DNA from: Ridgeia piscesae
Taxonomy: Eukaryota; Annelida; Polychaeta; Sabellida; Siboglinidae
Direction: 5' to 3'
Assembly (NCBI GenBank): GCA_025642075.2
Contig: JAODUO010000150.1
Location: 1 to 64,000 of the forward strand
DNA: 64,000 nucleotides
The translations under genes and the position numbers were made by a program. Positions 24,759 to 53,558 of this stretch are shown one piece after another. The notes beneath the pieces were generated by a model, which saw only the letters and a program-made list of their open reading frames with translations, had not been told where the DNA came from and made no database searches. Numbering within the stretch: position 1 is the first letter of the stretch; each line of letters opens with the position of its first letter.

Positions 24759-27700
24759 ATGCACATAATGAAGTTGAATGTGCTGATATCAGCACTGAGG
24801 TATGCTTTCTTCACCATGATCGCCATCTTACAGGTAATTTTTCAATAGAGCTTACCAAAGAAAATAAGAAATAATTGTATATAAGATAAGTTTAAATATA
24901 TTTCTATGTCTCTGTGACTATGGAAATCAACATAACTCACTAACAGCATAGAAAATATGTTTTAAAATATATAATCTTCTAAGAATTAGAATATAGTAAA
25001 CTTTTACAGTTACGAAGGCAACTGTTAAGCTACTGTATTGCTGAGATATCAGGAAGTTGCTAAATACTGCATAATGAAATATATCATGTTAATAAGATGT
25101 AAATCAGTGTAGTTTTCCTAAGTCTAAGAAGCAAACATATTTGTTGGTTTAACTTAGAAGATTACTTACTGGAAAGCAGTTATTTTTAACAATATATGCA
25201 TTTTCCACCATTTAACATTTACATACAGTTGTTGTAATTTGTATGTCAAACACAGAATGCCCTTGAACTATTTCTAAGTTTTCTTCTCAAACTAGCTGTG
25301 TGAAAACAGGCAACATCCTCCCAAAATCTTAAAGGGAAAAGTTACATGCTATGCATGTGAAAGAGTTAATAAAAACGAACTATTCTGAACGGTAATCACA
25401 TTTTTAAAGTTAGTGGTTTATTAGTAAAAAAAATCTGAGCACTACCAGTTTCTACTATGACTTATGATTTATGAATAAAAGGGGCTGATCCAAAGAAAGG
25501 TCTGGAGGACACAACACTTCCTGTTGCACCCCATCTTCAGGCTCACGCAAAACATGCACGAGTTCCAGCTATTACCTTGGCTTGATAATGACATTGCCAG
25601 ATATGAGATGGGTGCTGGTCAAAATAGTTCATGCCTTGTGACACCCTAGGGGACAGGGACGCATTACAACAGTCTAGTGGTCAAGTTAACATAATAATTC
25701 TACAGGTCTAGGGGCACATGCATACAAGATCCAACTACGAATTAAACCTTAATAAAATATACATTCCGGCCTACTAATAATCTATTTTCCATTACTTTTG
25801 AATTATATCTTGAATCATATAGATGTAGATGGGGAAACTGACCTTACCTTACGTTACACTGCACTATGCACCCATGGATGAAATGAACATCAAACAATCT
25901 AACCAAGTTACATTTTGTCATTACAGCAAGCTATGATTATAATTGTCGACTACCAAAATATACACCCATATGGAGCACCAAGCCACTCCATCTGGAGTAG
26001 TGACCACAAATAATTATCTCAAGTATGAGAAAGACTGTTGAAAAGACAAGTGTACAAAGAACAGGACAGGGCAGACATGCTATATTTGTGACGTCAAAAC
26101 CAGGTCCCCAACATCGGAGACTGTATCCCTCAAGACTGTGAGATCATATTAATGTCGATACTAATACATTTTTCTAACTTTATAAATTGTTGTTTCTACT
26201 ATGTTCTGTGTTGTGTTTGGTGTTGGAAAATAAACGTATTGACTGATTGATTGATTTTATTTGGGATGGAAAATAACCATTGCACTGGCAGTGACCACCC
26301 TCAGTGCCAGCAAAGAAAGTTCAGCTTCGTGCAAATGTTCTATTTAAATGAGACCTTATAAGACCATAACCACATTATACAAACTAGACAGTAAACTTAA
26401 CATTGCAGGAACTATAATCAGAACTAGAACAGCAGTTGAACAAAGATTGAAAAAGAAAAGTGGAGCCTGTGAGGAGATGCATTTACTATGTTACAAAGTT
26501 AGCATGTTATTGAATAGATTATGACACATTTTTGTTGTGATTTGTAGACCATCCTGGGCGCAAGCGTCCCAGAGACGACACAGTCACTCTATGACGAACT
26601 CTGCGATGACAAATTCTGCCACGGCAATGGTATCTGCTTTGTGGCAAATGCTGCGGCACAATGCCTGTGTGGCAACTTCTACCGCGGAAAACACTGCGAG
26701 TACGTGAACTTGGCGGAATCAACACATCAAGCAATCGGTGGTCGAATCGTGTTCGAGTGGTCGCAGCCGCCGAGACTAAGAAGCGACTACGTGTTTGTGT
26801 ATTATGAGCTGACACCAAAAGACGGTAACCCTTCCATTGTCTACCGAAAGAACATTAACATGGGAGATACAGACAAGGCCATTGTCATAAACAGTCTCAA
26901 GGTTGGAGGCACACACTACAGGTAGGCGGAGCCACCATCACATTTGATTATTAGACGAAGTAGTTTGTGATGACAGCGAATGACCAAATTTTTAAGATGA
27001 TTTTTATCAGATGTCAGAATGTCACTAATCATAATCCGTTCCACAAAGGATTTTATTAGATATAGAACTATCACTAATCACTTCTTGCAGAATGTTTGCA
27101 GATGTTATAACGTCACTAATTACAGATTGCTCCCTACATGATTTTATCAGGTGTCAAAATATCACTAACAACTAACCTGTCACTACAGGATTTTATCAGT
27201 TGTCACTAATAACTGATTGCTCCCTGTGTTGTTTTACCAGATATCAAAATGTCACTAATTACTAACCACTCATTGCTGCAAAATTGTATCAATAAAATGT
27301 CAGTACTGTAATTTCCAATGACTGTAGGATTTTAGATGTCATATCACTAATTACTGACCACTCCCACATGATTTTACTGGTCAGATATTAAATGTCACCA
27401 ATGATCACCTGCTCACCATGATATATGGATACGAATTCCTAACTCCTCCCCACAATATGTGGACATTAATTACAGACACGTCCCCACAATATGTGGATAC
27501 TAATTACTAACTCCTCCCCACGATATATAAATACTAATTACTGACTCGTCCCCATGATATGTGGACAATAACTACCGATTCCTTCCATTGATATGCGAAC
27601 ACTAACTACCGACTTCCCTCATGATATGTGTACACTAATTACCGACTTTTCCCTATGATGTGGACATTAATTACTAACTCCTCCCCACAATATGTGGACA

Positions 27701-28088
27701 CTAATTACCGACATCCCTGACGATAGGTAGAAACAAATTACTGATTCATCCTCACGATATGTGAACATTAACTACCGACTCCTCCCCATGATATGTAAAT
27801 ATCAATTACTACATGCTCCCATTGTATGTGAATATCAACTACTGCCTGCTCCCCAGGATGTGTGTGGAGGAGGAGGCCGTGGCGGAGACGGCTGTGCTGC
27901 TGCGTGCATTTGATCGCCTCACCAACTGTGTGCACGTGTCAACGGGCCACGACTTTGAATCCCTCGGGGGGTGGGGCATGGTCATCATGCTCATGGCCGT
28001 CATGGTGTTCCTAGTGTACCTCCAGCGCGACCGCATCGGACTCGTCTACTTCTACAAGCCTCCTGTCCTTCCCGCGACCACCTCGTGA
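24759..28088 (+). CDS. EGF-like, single-pass (type I) membrane protein, three coding exons
   Basis: Exons: 24757-24833 (ATG at 24759; acceptor TTTCAG before it, donor gtaatt), 26548-26921 (acceptor TTTGTAG, donor gtaggc) and 27857-28088 (acceptor CTCCCCAG, stop TGA). They join in phase to 226 residues. Residues 1-30 are hydrophobic and look like a signal peptide. Residues about 43-75 hold six cysteines spaced as in an EGF-like domain (LCDDKFCHGNGIC ... CLCGNFYRGKHCEY). The next 75 residues (GGRIVFEWSQPP ... SLKVGGTHYR) resemble a fibronectin-III-like beta domain. GWGMVIMLMAVMVFLVYL is a clear transmembrane helix, followed by a tail of about 25 residues. The second exon supplies EGF and beta region, the third the membrane anchor. 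The family is not identified by name. ATG 24768 is an alternative start. Upstream 5'UTR exon(s) must exist but are not placed. Confidence 0.8.
25470..26254. other. Intron 1 of EGF-like gene, with a retroposon-like tail
   Basis: Intron sequence without exons. Near 26218-26256 a phrase GGAAAATAAACGTATTGACT is followed by TGATTGATTGATT, the form expected of a retroposon 3' end with a short tandem tail. Confidence 0.35.
26255..26380 (+). repeat. Dispersed repeat, copy A (partner at 53605-53760)
   Basis: The stretch contains CTGGCAGTGACCACCCTCAG and downstream TTTAAATGAGACC ... GACCATAACCACA. The reverse complement of 53605-53760 carries the same phrases in the same order. It is probably part of a retroposon. 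Confidence 0.5.
26937..27860 (+). repeat. Degenerate intronic minisatellite running across the exon 3 acceptor
   Basis: The whole intron before the last exon is decayed tandem repeats. From 26937 to about 27400 the units are about 50-60 bp (…TGTCACTAATTACTGATTGC…, GATTTTATCAG). From about 27410 on there are some 13 units of about 34 bp (ACTCCTCCCCACGATATGTG, then GACACTAATTAC). The final unit continues into the exon: CTGCTCCCCAG|GATGTGTGTGGA aligns with unit text CTCCTCCCCATGATATGTGGA. Copies upstream have CAT or CAC where the true acceptor has CAG, so they would not splice. Confidence 0.75.
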
Positions 28089-28470
28089 TGGTCACGCCCG
28101 CCACGTTGTCACGGTCATATCATGTAATCAAATCAAGTCTTGTGATGTCACGACAGTTTTGAGAGTTATGCCAGTCATGTAACGGTCACAAGTCTTGTGA
28201 TTGTGACATCAGTGTTATAAGTCACATCACTTGTGTGACTGTCATACCAGATGTATGAGTGCCACCTTAGTATGGTGATGGTCAGGTCAGTCTTGAGGCA
28301 TAACAGGATCTTGTGACATTTACATCAGTCTGGTCACACCAGAATCTTGTGACTGTCATATAAGAATCTTGTGATAGTCGTATCAGAGTCTGGTGACAGT
28401 CACATCAGAATCTGGTGACAGCCTATCTGATGACAGTCACGACCGTCTTGTGACAGCCGCATTGATTACA
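28089..28470 (+). repeat. Degenerate about 22-bp tandem repeat in the 3'UTR
   Basis: Repeated variants of AATCTTGTGACAGTCACATC follow the stop codon. The stop codon context itself (CTCGTGATGGTCACGCC) resembles a unit. It is expected to be transcribed as 3'UTR of the EGF-like gene and could form local stem-loops because TGTGACAGTCACA is partly palindromic. Confidence 0.6.
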
Positions 28471-28666
28471 TGACATCTGCAAGTTTCACTAAGCTTTCTT
28501 ATAACTGGTACGTCGTGAGACCAGTTGTGATGTATCAGTGATGCCTATGTTTGTTTCAGACCTTCCGTGTGTGTCCCGTCTTTCATTTATAACTGAATCA
28601 AACGTCTTGCTCAACCTATGTTACCACTTTGTGTGCTCTGTTTGTTCAGATTTACTCACTGTTCTT

Positions 28667-28672
28667 ATTAAA
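28667..28672 (+). terminator. Candidate polyadenylation signal, EGF-like gene
   Basis: ATTAAA about 580 bases after the stop codon, followed by TG-rich sequence. No canonical AATAAA is seen closer on this strand, so this is a guess. Confidence 0.3.
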
Positions 28673-28674
28673 CT

Positions 28675-29930
28675 GTGTCCAGATTGTGCTCTACACCAAA
28701 CCACCCAGTGTATAATTATATAAGTTATATATATGGTAATGTTTATAATGTACAGTGTGTGCAAATGTGAGGTTTATTGTGCAGTTGTTATGCAACCAAT
28801 GCAATCTTAGAGATTTCTTATACACGTGTTTAAAAACTATCTTTACATTTTAATCACAGTTGCTGACACTGAAGTAGCCAGCAGACTGATGGCTGAACGT
28901 AAAGAACGGAATAACACCTCCGGGGATGATAATTATCATTTGATAAGGTATTATAAGACGTTATGTGCATCCATAACATTAACAGTTGTACAACTTGTGT
29001 GTGACAAGGCTGAGGTGTTTCTTTGGCTGCCTCTCAAGTTTCTTGTACAGATCTGTGCAAATTAAATACATTTATAACATGTTACTACAACAGTTCTTAC
29101 TTCACTGACTCACTGACATACATAACATTACAACATGTAGCACTAAAAACAACAAACAGACAACATAATTCTAGCTGATATATATTTACATGTGCAAAAT
29201 ATACAATTCTCAGCAGCATGGTATCAATGAGAAACAATCGTGAGATATAGATTTATACTTTTATAGTTTCAATTTGAGCTGTACAGAAACGTGACCAATT
29301 TACATTTTGCCACATCGTCTATAGTAAATAGCATTTATACAGGAAACTGTACAAAGTGGAACTACAAAGTCTACTAATACATCAAAACACAAATAGGAAA
29401 AACAATTACCTTACACACCTATCCTGGTTGAATTTGATGTTGGGTAATTGCATTTACTCCTGTAAATGTTTGTCAAACTTGGATGAATTCACCAAAATCA
29501 TACCAGGAAAGACCCGTAATGGAGGAATTCTCATTAAACAGTAGTTTGCAATCAACATGTGACCTGTTATAAATAACGTTCATGAACAACCGTACCAATT
29601 TGTGTGAAACGCTGCAAAGTTATTGGGGTTTAACAACACTCTGTAATTAATGCATCGTCACTGTCACATGACCTGTTAACTAAGACCAATGTCTGTCGAG
29701 TCATAAAACTAGGCATCGAGCATTCAGAAAATTCTGGCTCAAAATGTTTTATATAACAAAACCAAAGTGTAGCATTGCTTAAGTGAACATGCATGGGGGA
29801 AAGACTGATATAGTAAATAGCATGTCGCCTCCTTATATGTAATACATGTCAACATTTCTGGTAGGCAAAGCGTGACAGAGGTTATACACATAATGTGACT
29901 GTAACGTAGATAAATGGTTATCTACTAGAT
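28675..29930. other. Intergenic spacer between EGF-like gene and USP37
   Basis: AT-rich, no recognised exon. It probably contains the rest of the EGF-like gene 3'UTR. Confidence 0.45.
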
Positions 29931-30250
29931 CAGCAATTCTAAACCTTTCTGTCCTGTGTCAAATACAAAAATCTGGGGACCCCTCAGATCATTGCTACAA
30001 CGATGTCGATAGTTATTCGGTTTTATATGCCGTAAATGTATGGGTGTGTTAATGTGACGTGTATGTTTCATAATTACACCAGGAGAGATCTGACAACTGC
30101 AGCTGGCTGTTTTTATAGTTATGTCAAACTGTTTTGTGTTAATTGTACATGGATATAACAAATTACATTTTTCTCCTGCCATCTTGTGGACCCCTTGGCA
30201 GTTCCCTGCAGCCTGCCTGTGAGCCGGAGACCCTCGGTTGAAAATCGCTG
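29931..30250. mobile_element. hAT-type non-autonomous DNA transposon (MITE)
   Basis: Terminal inverted repeats CAGCAATTCTAAACC (left) and GGTTGAAAATCGCTG (right) match the usual hAT pattern CAGNGNTTCTCAACC. The 8-bp flanks TACTAGAT and TACCAGAT agree at seven of eight positions, as expected of an old target-site duplication. The 320-bp interior encodes nothing. Confidence 0.75.
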
Positions 30251-30745
30251 TACCAGATCCATCAACTGACAATTGACTGTATCCACCCCAGATCACTAGG
30301 TCATAAATTGATCAGACAGAACCTCTATATAAAGTGTCATCTAATTAAGCTTTATGGAACAGATTACAAACAAAATGAATGCCCTTATGATAAATACTAA
30401 CTTATTGACTCATTTTCTAGTCACACACAGGACAAGGCTGAATCTTTGGACTGCAACCCTGTCTCAATTATATCTGGTATGTCAGGATTTCGTTGTAACA
30501 AAGTACAATTTTGTGAAGTACTTCTTAAATCTTGAACTTAAATACGTTGTGCCTGTAGTTTGTGTGACCGTTATACTAAATATGACATACAATAATATAG
30601 TGTACACCATATTTCTGATATGAAAATATTTACATTGGCAACCTTTTTATTTAAGTAAAATCTGCCTGTAATTTACTTCAAGTACAATATCTTCTTCTTT
30701 GTATATCACGTGCAGTTACTTCAATGGTAATTCCTAGTTGACTCT
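30251..30745. other. Intergenic AT-rich spacer
   Basis: No recognised gene. It lies downstream (on the minus strand) of the USP37 stop codon and may contain its 3'UTR end. Confidence 0.4.
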
Positions 30746-30748
30746 GTT

Positions 30749-30754
30749 TTTATT
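30749..30754 (-). terminator. Candidate polyadenylation signal, USP37
   Basis: TTTATT on the plus strand is AATAAA on the minus strand, about 130 bases after the stop codon. Another lies at 30646-30651. Confidence 0.45.
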
Positions 30755-30882
30755 CAAACACATTAAATGAGTAATTGTTCCTAAGATGGAGGTATTCACC
30801 ACTGAGAATGACTTGTGCACCCTAACACTTCTCCCCAACCGAGAGAGCCTCTCTTTGGAGTTTTGACTCTCCACTGCTGAGA

Positions 30883-47395
<16,513 letters not shown>

Positions 47396-47660
47396 GGCTT
47401 AATCAATGCACATACCTACCAGAGAAAACATTGTACAGCATGTGAACACAGTTACCAAATATGTTATAAGTGTGTCAAAGTGACATTGTGAATTAGAGAT
47501 AATGACACGTATATGCCTATATTTGTTAGTGTACATATATGTGCAGCCACCTCGACACAATTACCAATTTCACATACCCATTCCACTGTCTGGCATGTTG
47601 AGTTTACTTTATGTTTGTGTGATTTTTTTAACAAGGATGTGTTTTTTTTAACTTAGTGTG

Positions 47661-47661
47661 A

Positions 47662-47709
<48 letters not shown>

Positions 47710-47710
47710 A
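47661..47710. repeat. (CT)n(AT)n compound microsatellite
   Basis: A CT run passes directly into a TA run, upstream of USP37 coding exon 1. Confidence 0.93.
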
Positions 47711-48057
47711 GATTATGGAATGTGGTTTGTGTGGGGAAGTTTGGCAGTTGTAGTCTACTCTACTACTAGGTCTAAGTCCAGACCAGGCCCCGGTCAGCTT
47801 TTTTAGGGTGCACAGGTATCTAACGCACTCCGAAATGGTTTGTTGAAGTATTCCAAATAGATAACATTAGACGTTAATTAATGCCGTATTCATTATGGTA
47901 CTGTTACGCCAACTGGCGATGTCGCGATCATCATGCCGATCATCATGCCATGCCTGGTTTTTGTAATTTGTGACAGCGGATAAAACCACATCACGATTCT
48001 GGCACGATACACAGCATACGTGTATTTAGCACACACATGCTTTTATTGCGCACTTAC

Positions 48058-48290
48058 CTTTTCAGAACAACGCGCATCCTTTCGTAAGAAAGATTTTATT
48101 TGAATGCCAGAGAATTATCTTATTGAATTCACTAAACTTTCGCTCGACTGTCCAAGTTTTGGAGACGTATTTCCCGCGGACTTCACCAAGAACGTCCGGT
48201 TTTTCGTCGACTGACGTAAATCCGGTTGGTCGTCCAATGAAAACAGTCGTTACACATTTCCATTCGTCCATGTTGTCACAGTGAAATCTG
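48058..48290 (-). other. Probable first (non-coding) exon of USP37 with a 69-codon upstream ORF
   Basis: On the minus strand GAAAAG is followed by a strong donor gtaagt at 48057-48052. The exon upstream of it contains an ATG (48271) opening a 69-residue frame (MDEWKCVTTVFIGRPTG ...) that stops four bases before the donor. The protein is not recognised and does not continue in frame into the USP37 exon at 47395. I therefore read it as a 5'UTR exon with a long upstream ORF. The transcription start is not determined. Confidence 0.45.
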
Positions 48291-48591
48291 CCAGGACCCG
48301 GTGTGTCAAGCCAGAAAGCTAGGTCTTTGTTACGGAAAAAATTAACTCAATGCTCGGTAAGGATGTAACGATCGCGCTAACAGTGGCGCACCAAAAAACG
48401 GTGGGACGTTTGGAACGAAATGAAACAGGCCAGGGCATGATTGGTATCCTTGTTTAGCGGAAATCACAAACGAGGCATCTCGCCAGTGCGACTAATGCTA
48501 AGTCTCGCTTCCGTCAAATCCTCGGTCAGCGAGTGTTTGTTTTGGGTCTTGAGTACTGGGTCGGCGGACGGCAGCGTAAACCTGTGACACA
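48272..48591. promoter_or_regulatory. Bidirectional promoter interval between USP37 and cyclin Y
   Basis: Only about 320 bases separate the outermost minus-strand ATG (48271) from the cyclin Y start codon (48592), with the two genes diverging. The interval is more CpG-rich than its surroundings and has no obvious TATA box, as expected of a shared CpG-type promoter. Confidence 0.6.
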
Positions 48592-51500
48592 ATGGGCAAT
48601 CACTATTCGTGCTGCGCCAACAAGGCTGACGGCAGAAAGAAAGTCGACGATAAATACCGCTACCGCCAGACAGGAGATCCGGTGGAAGCTCACTCACAGC
48701 ATTCTTCCTGGGCCGCCTGCGCGCCTCTCCCGGGTCCTGCAGAAGCCAACGAACCTAAGTCAATGCCAAGCTGTTCGAACCTGCAGCACATCAGTGAAAG
48801 AGAACCAGAAGGTACATAAATATGCGGGGAAGGCGTAATGAAATGAAGAGTCAATAAAGTCAAAATTAAATTAATCTATCACATACCCACCAATTCCCCC
48901 TATTTTATAATCTCGCATATTATATTTAGACTTAGACATATGCTATGTGACAAGTACATTAATGTCAGTTACACAACCTGAATAGGTAGCTCCACATTAG
49001 CTGGAATTATGGTTTTTGCTGTAAAGATTTCCCAGTTTGATAATGATTTAACTTATTTTTAAAAAGGTGTCATGACATAGGTTATGAAAGAACTATTCAG
49101 AAAGATACGGAAGTCATGTATAAGAGTTTCTTCAAGCTTTGCACTAAAAAACCATGATAAGAACATTATATAGTAAGGCGGTACGGTTTGTCTCTAACCA
49201 GGAACGTGGTAGCGTGTGAGTACTGAATACTTAGTAGTAGAACTGGTGCTTCCAGCTACTCACCAGCTGCTTCCATTTCATAACTCACTTTTGCTTTGCC
49301 TGTTATCTTCCACAAAGGCAGCACATAGAAGAAAAAAAACTATGTGTCCCCAAACACAAAACATTAACTGTGTGGTTTCTCCGGTGCTTAATGTTTAAGG
49401 CGAGGGATCACTCCTATCACCCACGCAAATCACCCATCTAGGGAGCAATTATTGCGCGCACTATAATTATTATAATCGCTCCTGTCACCAGACCATGTGG
49501 ATGTGGCGCCAACTAGCGGCAAAACATGAAGGACAATTCCAGCAGGAGGCTCCACTCTACAACACGCCAGGGACTGGTCTCATGGAACAACTAAGAACAT
49601 TCTTAATGCTGATAATATGACTGACAAAATAAATTGTATGTTACATATGTACATACACGACCATAGATGTTTACACAAACATAAGACGTTAAGTAAGTAA
49701 CTGCGTAATTAAAAAAAAATTGCGAAACCAGCCACATGACACACTTATACAGTCATGCCACCTTGTGGATAAAAAATAACTCGCCTGAATTATTCTGCAT
49801 ATTTAGGCATGCGATTTATTGCTCCTTGTCTTTTTCAAACATGAAGCACTGCTTCTCCAATTTTTTTGGTCAAGAAAGATAACTAATGTTGGCATGTCCA
49901 ATAGAATTGTTAGGTGACCAGCAAAATTTCGCTTTCATATTTAGTTCTCGTTGCTGACATGCTGTATTGATAGAATGTATACATCTGTGCAATTGTCCAG
50001 AAATGTATGACACATCACTGTTTATAAATAAATGTTTGGTAATATATATTTTGTTGTGTAATTCTTGCAGTATTACCCAACAGCTCTATAACAGTTTTGG
50101 CACAGGACTGAACCACTAGAAATACAATTGATTCTAAGAGCAATTGCACATATCCTTGGCAAGAATCTAGAGTGCTTTGTACAGGTGTACTGAGAGAAGT
50201 TGATAAAATCTTGAAATAAACAGATCTATAGAAATATTGAAGTAAAATACATGTGGATTTCAAGCATAAAAACATACTACATATCTGACATAACATTTGC
50301 TATTGCAGATGCTGATGGTGACCCATCAATTCATCCCTCAACGGGGACAATATTCTTAACCCGGTCAAAAAGTGAAATACAAAGAAGTAAGTTTCACTAA
50401 TGAAGTGGTATCACCACTGTCTTGGATGTGACAGTCTATGGTTTCTCTAAGGCGTAGAAAACATTCTGTTTCCACAGTGTTAGAATACAGTAGCACTTAC
50501 TAACTGATTCGTACAGATTATATTTGTTTTGACATTTACAGTAGCATCAGTGGCTTGATAATAATACCTTTTATGTAAAGACAATCAGTGGACCATGTGT
50601 TTCTCAGTCGTTTTATTTGAATGCTTTGGTCTGTCTTGTGAGTTTTAAAATTATTAAACCAGCTAGCCGCTAACAATAGTAATATATAGAATACAATATT
50701 TGACCGCATAAGTCTTTCAGATATATTTTTAGAACAACAATAGTTACATAGCAGGTTTTACATATCTGTTTATTCCATAATAGTTGCAGTAACATGTTTT
50801 AACAATTGAGTAGCCGATACCGGTTGTTGAATCGGATGGTGATCCCCAGAGTGGATGAATAGGGTGACTTCACTGCACACCAACACTAGGGGGTCCAGAG
50901 GCATGAAGCCCCTGAATTTGTTTAACATGGCTTCTGGTGCATTCTAATTGCTGAAGATTCAGGAACACACTGCCCTCATGTGCCAAACTCTGTTTCAGAT
51001 AACAAAATGAGGCGGAAAAGTCAGTACGACAATCACAATGCACGGGTAGGTAATTAAGACGTTTACAATTGAGGGATCAGTGACATCCCGGTTTGCCTAA
51101 GTCAGAGTCATTTGGTGGTTCAGTCAGTTTAACAATAAATAGACATTAGTTAGAGGTTCATAATATCATGCATATTTGCTGCCATTGTGACAGGCTGAAT
51201 AAAACATCCATTGATCAATTTGCGATGTTTTACCTAACATTCCTTACGAAAAAATGTTCAAACCTACATCATGATAACTGTCATATATAAACAGCAGTCA
51301 AAATAAAAAAAACTTGACTTAGAATGTTACTCATCCTGATGAATGGTCACTAGTCCCCATTTTTGGTGGACACCGTCAGAATGCAACATTTTGATGCAAG
51401 TTTATGCATTGACTTGCAATGTCTGTAAGATATAAAATGAACAAATAAACATAATAAATTATGAATGTCTAAATCAAGCTTGTATTACGAATGAAAATTG

Positions 51501-53516
51501 CCTGGTGGACTAACGCTGGCCAAATGTTCCTCATCCCAAAAGATTTCTGCTTGCTTCGGGTGAGGAAAACTTTGCGAACCTATTTTCTGCATGCGTTTTG
51601 TGTCATTCGTCTCATCTTTGCAGCACTTTGAACAGAGCGGAATGACAAGGAAATTCAGCTCCTGCTCAACGATATTCATCGATGACTCGACTGTGAGCCA
51701 GCCAAACCTGAAGAACACGATCAAAGCCGTTGCCCTCGCCACCTACTTTCACATTCGCAACAGGGAGAAAAGCAACCCTGAGTCGAGCGACGGGCGTCTC
51801 CTCGACATCTTTAACGAGAAGCTTCATCCATTGTCGGTACGTGATGACGTCGTAATTGTATCAATCCATCCATGGTTTTTTTTTACAGATAATATACAAA
51901 ATGTTTTTTTTGTGTTATGTGTATTCTCATCAGCCTGTGTTTAAATCTGTTTTGGGTTAGTGAGCACTGTATACTGAGAGTAATATGTAAGATGTGTGTT
52001 GATAAATGTTGTATTTACACTAGCATAATCTGTATGCCTCTCGTAATGGCGTCAGTGTTATAAGTCAGTCTTGCAAAATAATGGGTGTTTGAAGTCACTC
52101 TCCCTAATAATAGACTTTTAATAGGTTAGTTTCTAACAAACTGGAGGATGCTTCAACAAATGGTTTGTTCTATTTCAAAATAAATTCCAAAAGGTACCAC
52201 AAAGGCATTTTTAATTTCTATTTCTGACAATATTAATATAACTGTTGTTCAATGTGGAAATATCTTCAACCCCACATATTCCTTCCAACTGTCTTCTTAC
52301 CTCATGATCTGAAGTGACACATCTCAGAGATTAATAATTATAATGATCTCACTTGGTCTGTGTTGTGATTTTGAAAACCTTTAGATGGAAGACAGTGCCA
52401 AGTATTGATGTTTTTACCATTTGCTATGCAATTTCTGAGTATCTATAATAAATAATTGATTTAAGCAGCTCAGATTATTTTATTCAGTGAGTAGTTACTT
52501 AGTCCAATAATTATGACCTGGGCTTACCTGGATTCACAGGGTCCCATGGGTAACAGTAAGTCAGGGTTTTTATATGAAAAGGCCACATTTTATTAGGAAT
52601 TTTATTAAGGGAATTTGAAATGGCTTTTATCTGCAGGTTGTTGGTATAGAAACTATGGATATTTCAGGAATGGTGTATTATCATTCAGTTATTCTGTATG
52701 GTGGTGTTTTGGTATAAATTCAATAATAATGCTTTTGGGATCACTGTAAACACGAATGAAGTAAACTGTAAATCGTGGTGTTCATAACATGTCATGTCAG
52801 AAATATGCATGGTCTCCACTTGGAAAACCAGGCAAACAGTCAGTATGTCCATGAGGCTTTTGGCAGTAAACAGAATAGGAATTAGGAAGTAACATTACTT
52901 AATCTTCATCCATGTGAACCTGGAAGTGAGTTTGTCATCCTCCTATGGTCCATACATCTGTTGACAAAAGATTATTTGAAAAACTATATTTATGATATCA
53001 TATGTTGTCAATACACTTTCACTATAACTTTAAAATGTGTGCTGAATGAATGGGGCCCAGGCTCCACAAAGGTAAATTTTAAAGAATTTGTTTATACCTA
53101 AGTGATATACATACACAGTTTCAAGTTTCTAGTGGCTATTGTTGTGGCCTTGGTCATTGTGTAAACAAACACTGAAACACAAATGAACAGGCTGCGTTAT
53201 TAGTGTAGACATGCAATTCTTACAAAACATATAGGTTTACTGGCGGTCAATGAATATGGCAAGTGTTTCCATGGTGCAACCTGTGGGATAGACACATTGG
53301 TTTGTTTTCCACACACTAGAGCTAGTGTAGTGTTTGCCAAATAAACAGTCATTTAAGATGGTGGTTGTTTTGATAAAGTCACAAGTTGGCTGACGTGATA
53401 TGTTGCAGACATGTTGTAACACCAGTGTATATTAATGATGCCCGCTTTATTTTTTGTTTCATAAAATCTAGTTCTAGTTGTTTCTAGTACTCGGCATGGT
53501 TCTATTAATTGACTAG

Positions 53517-53558
<42 letters not shown>

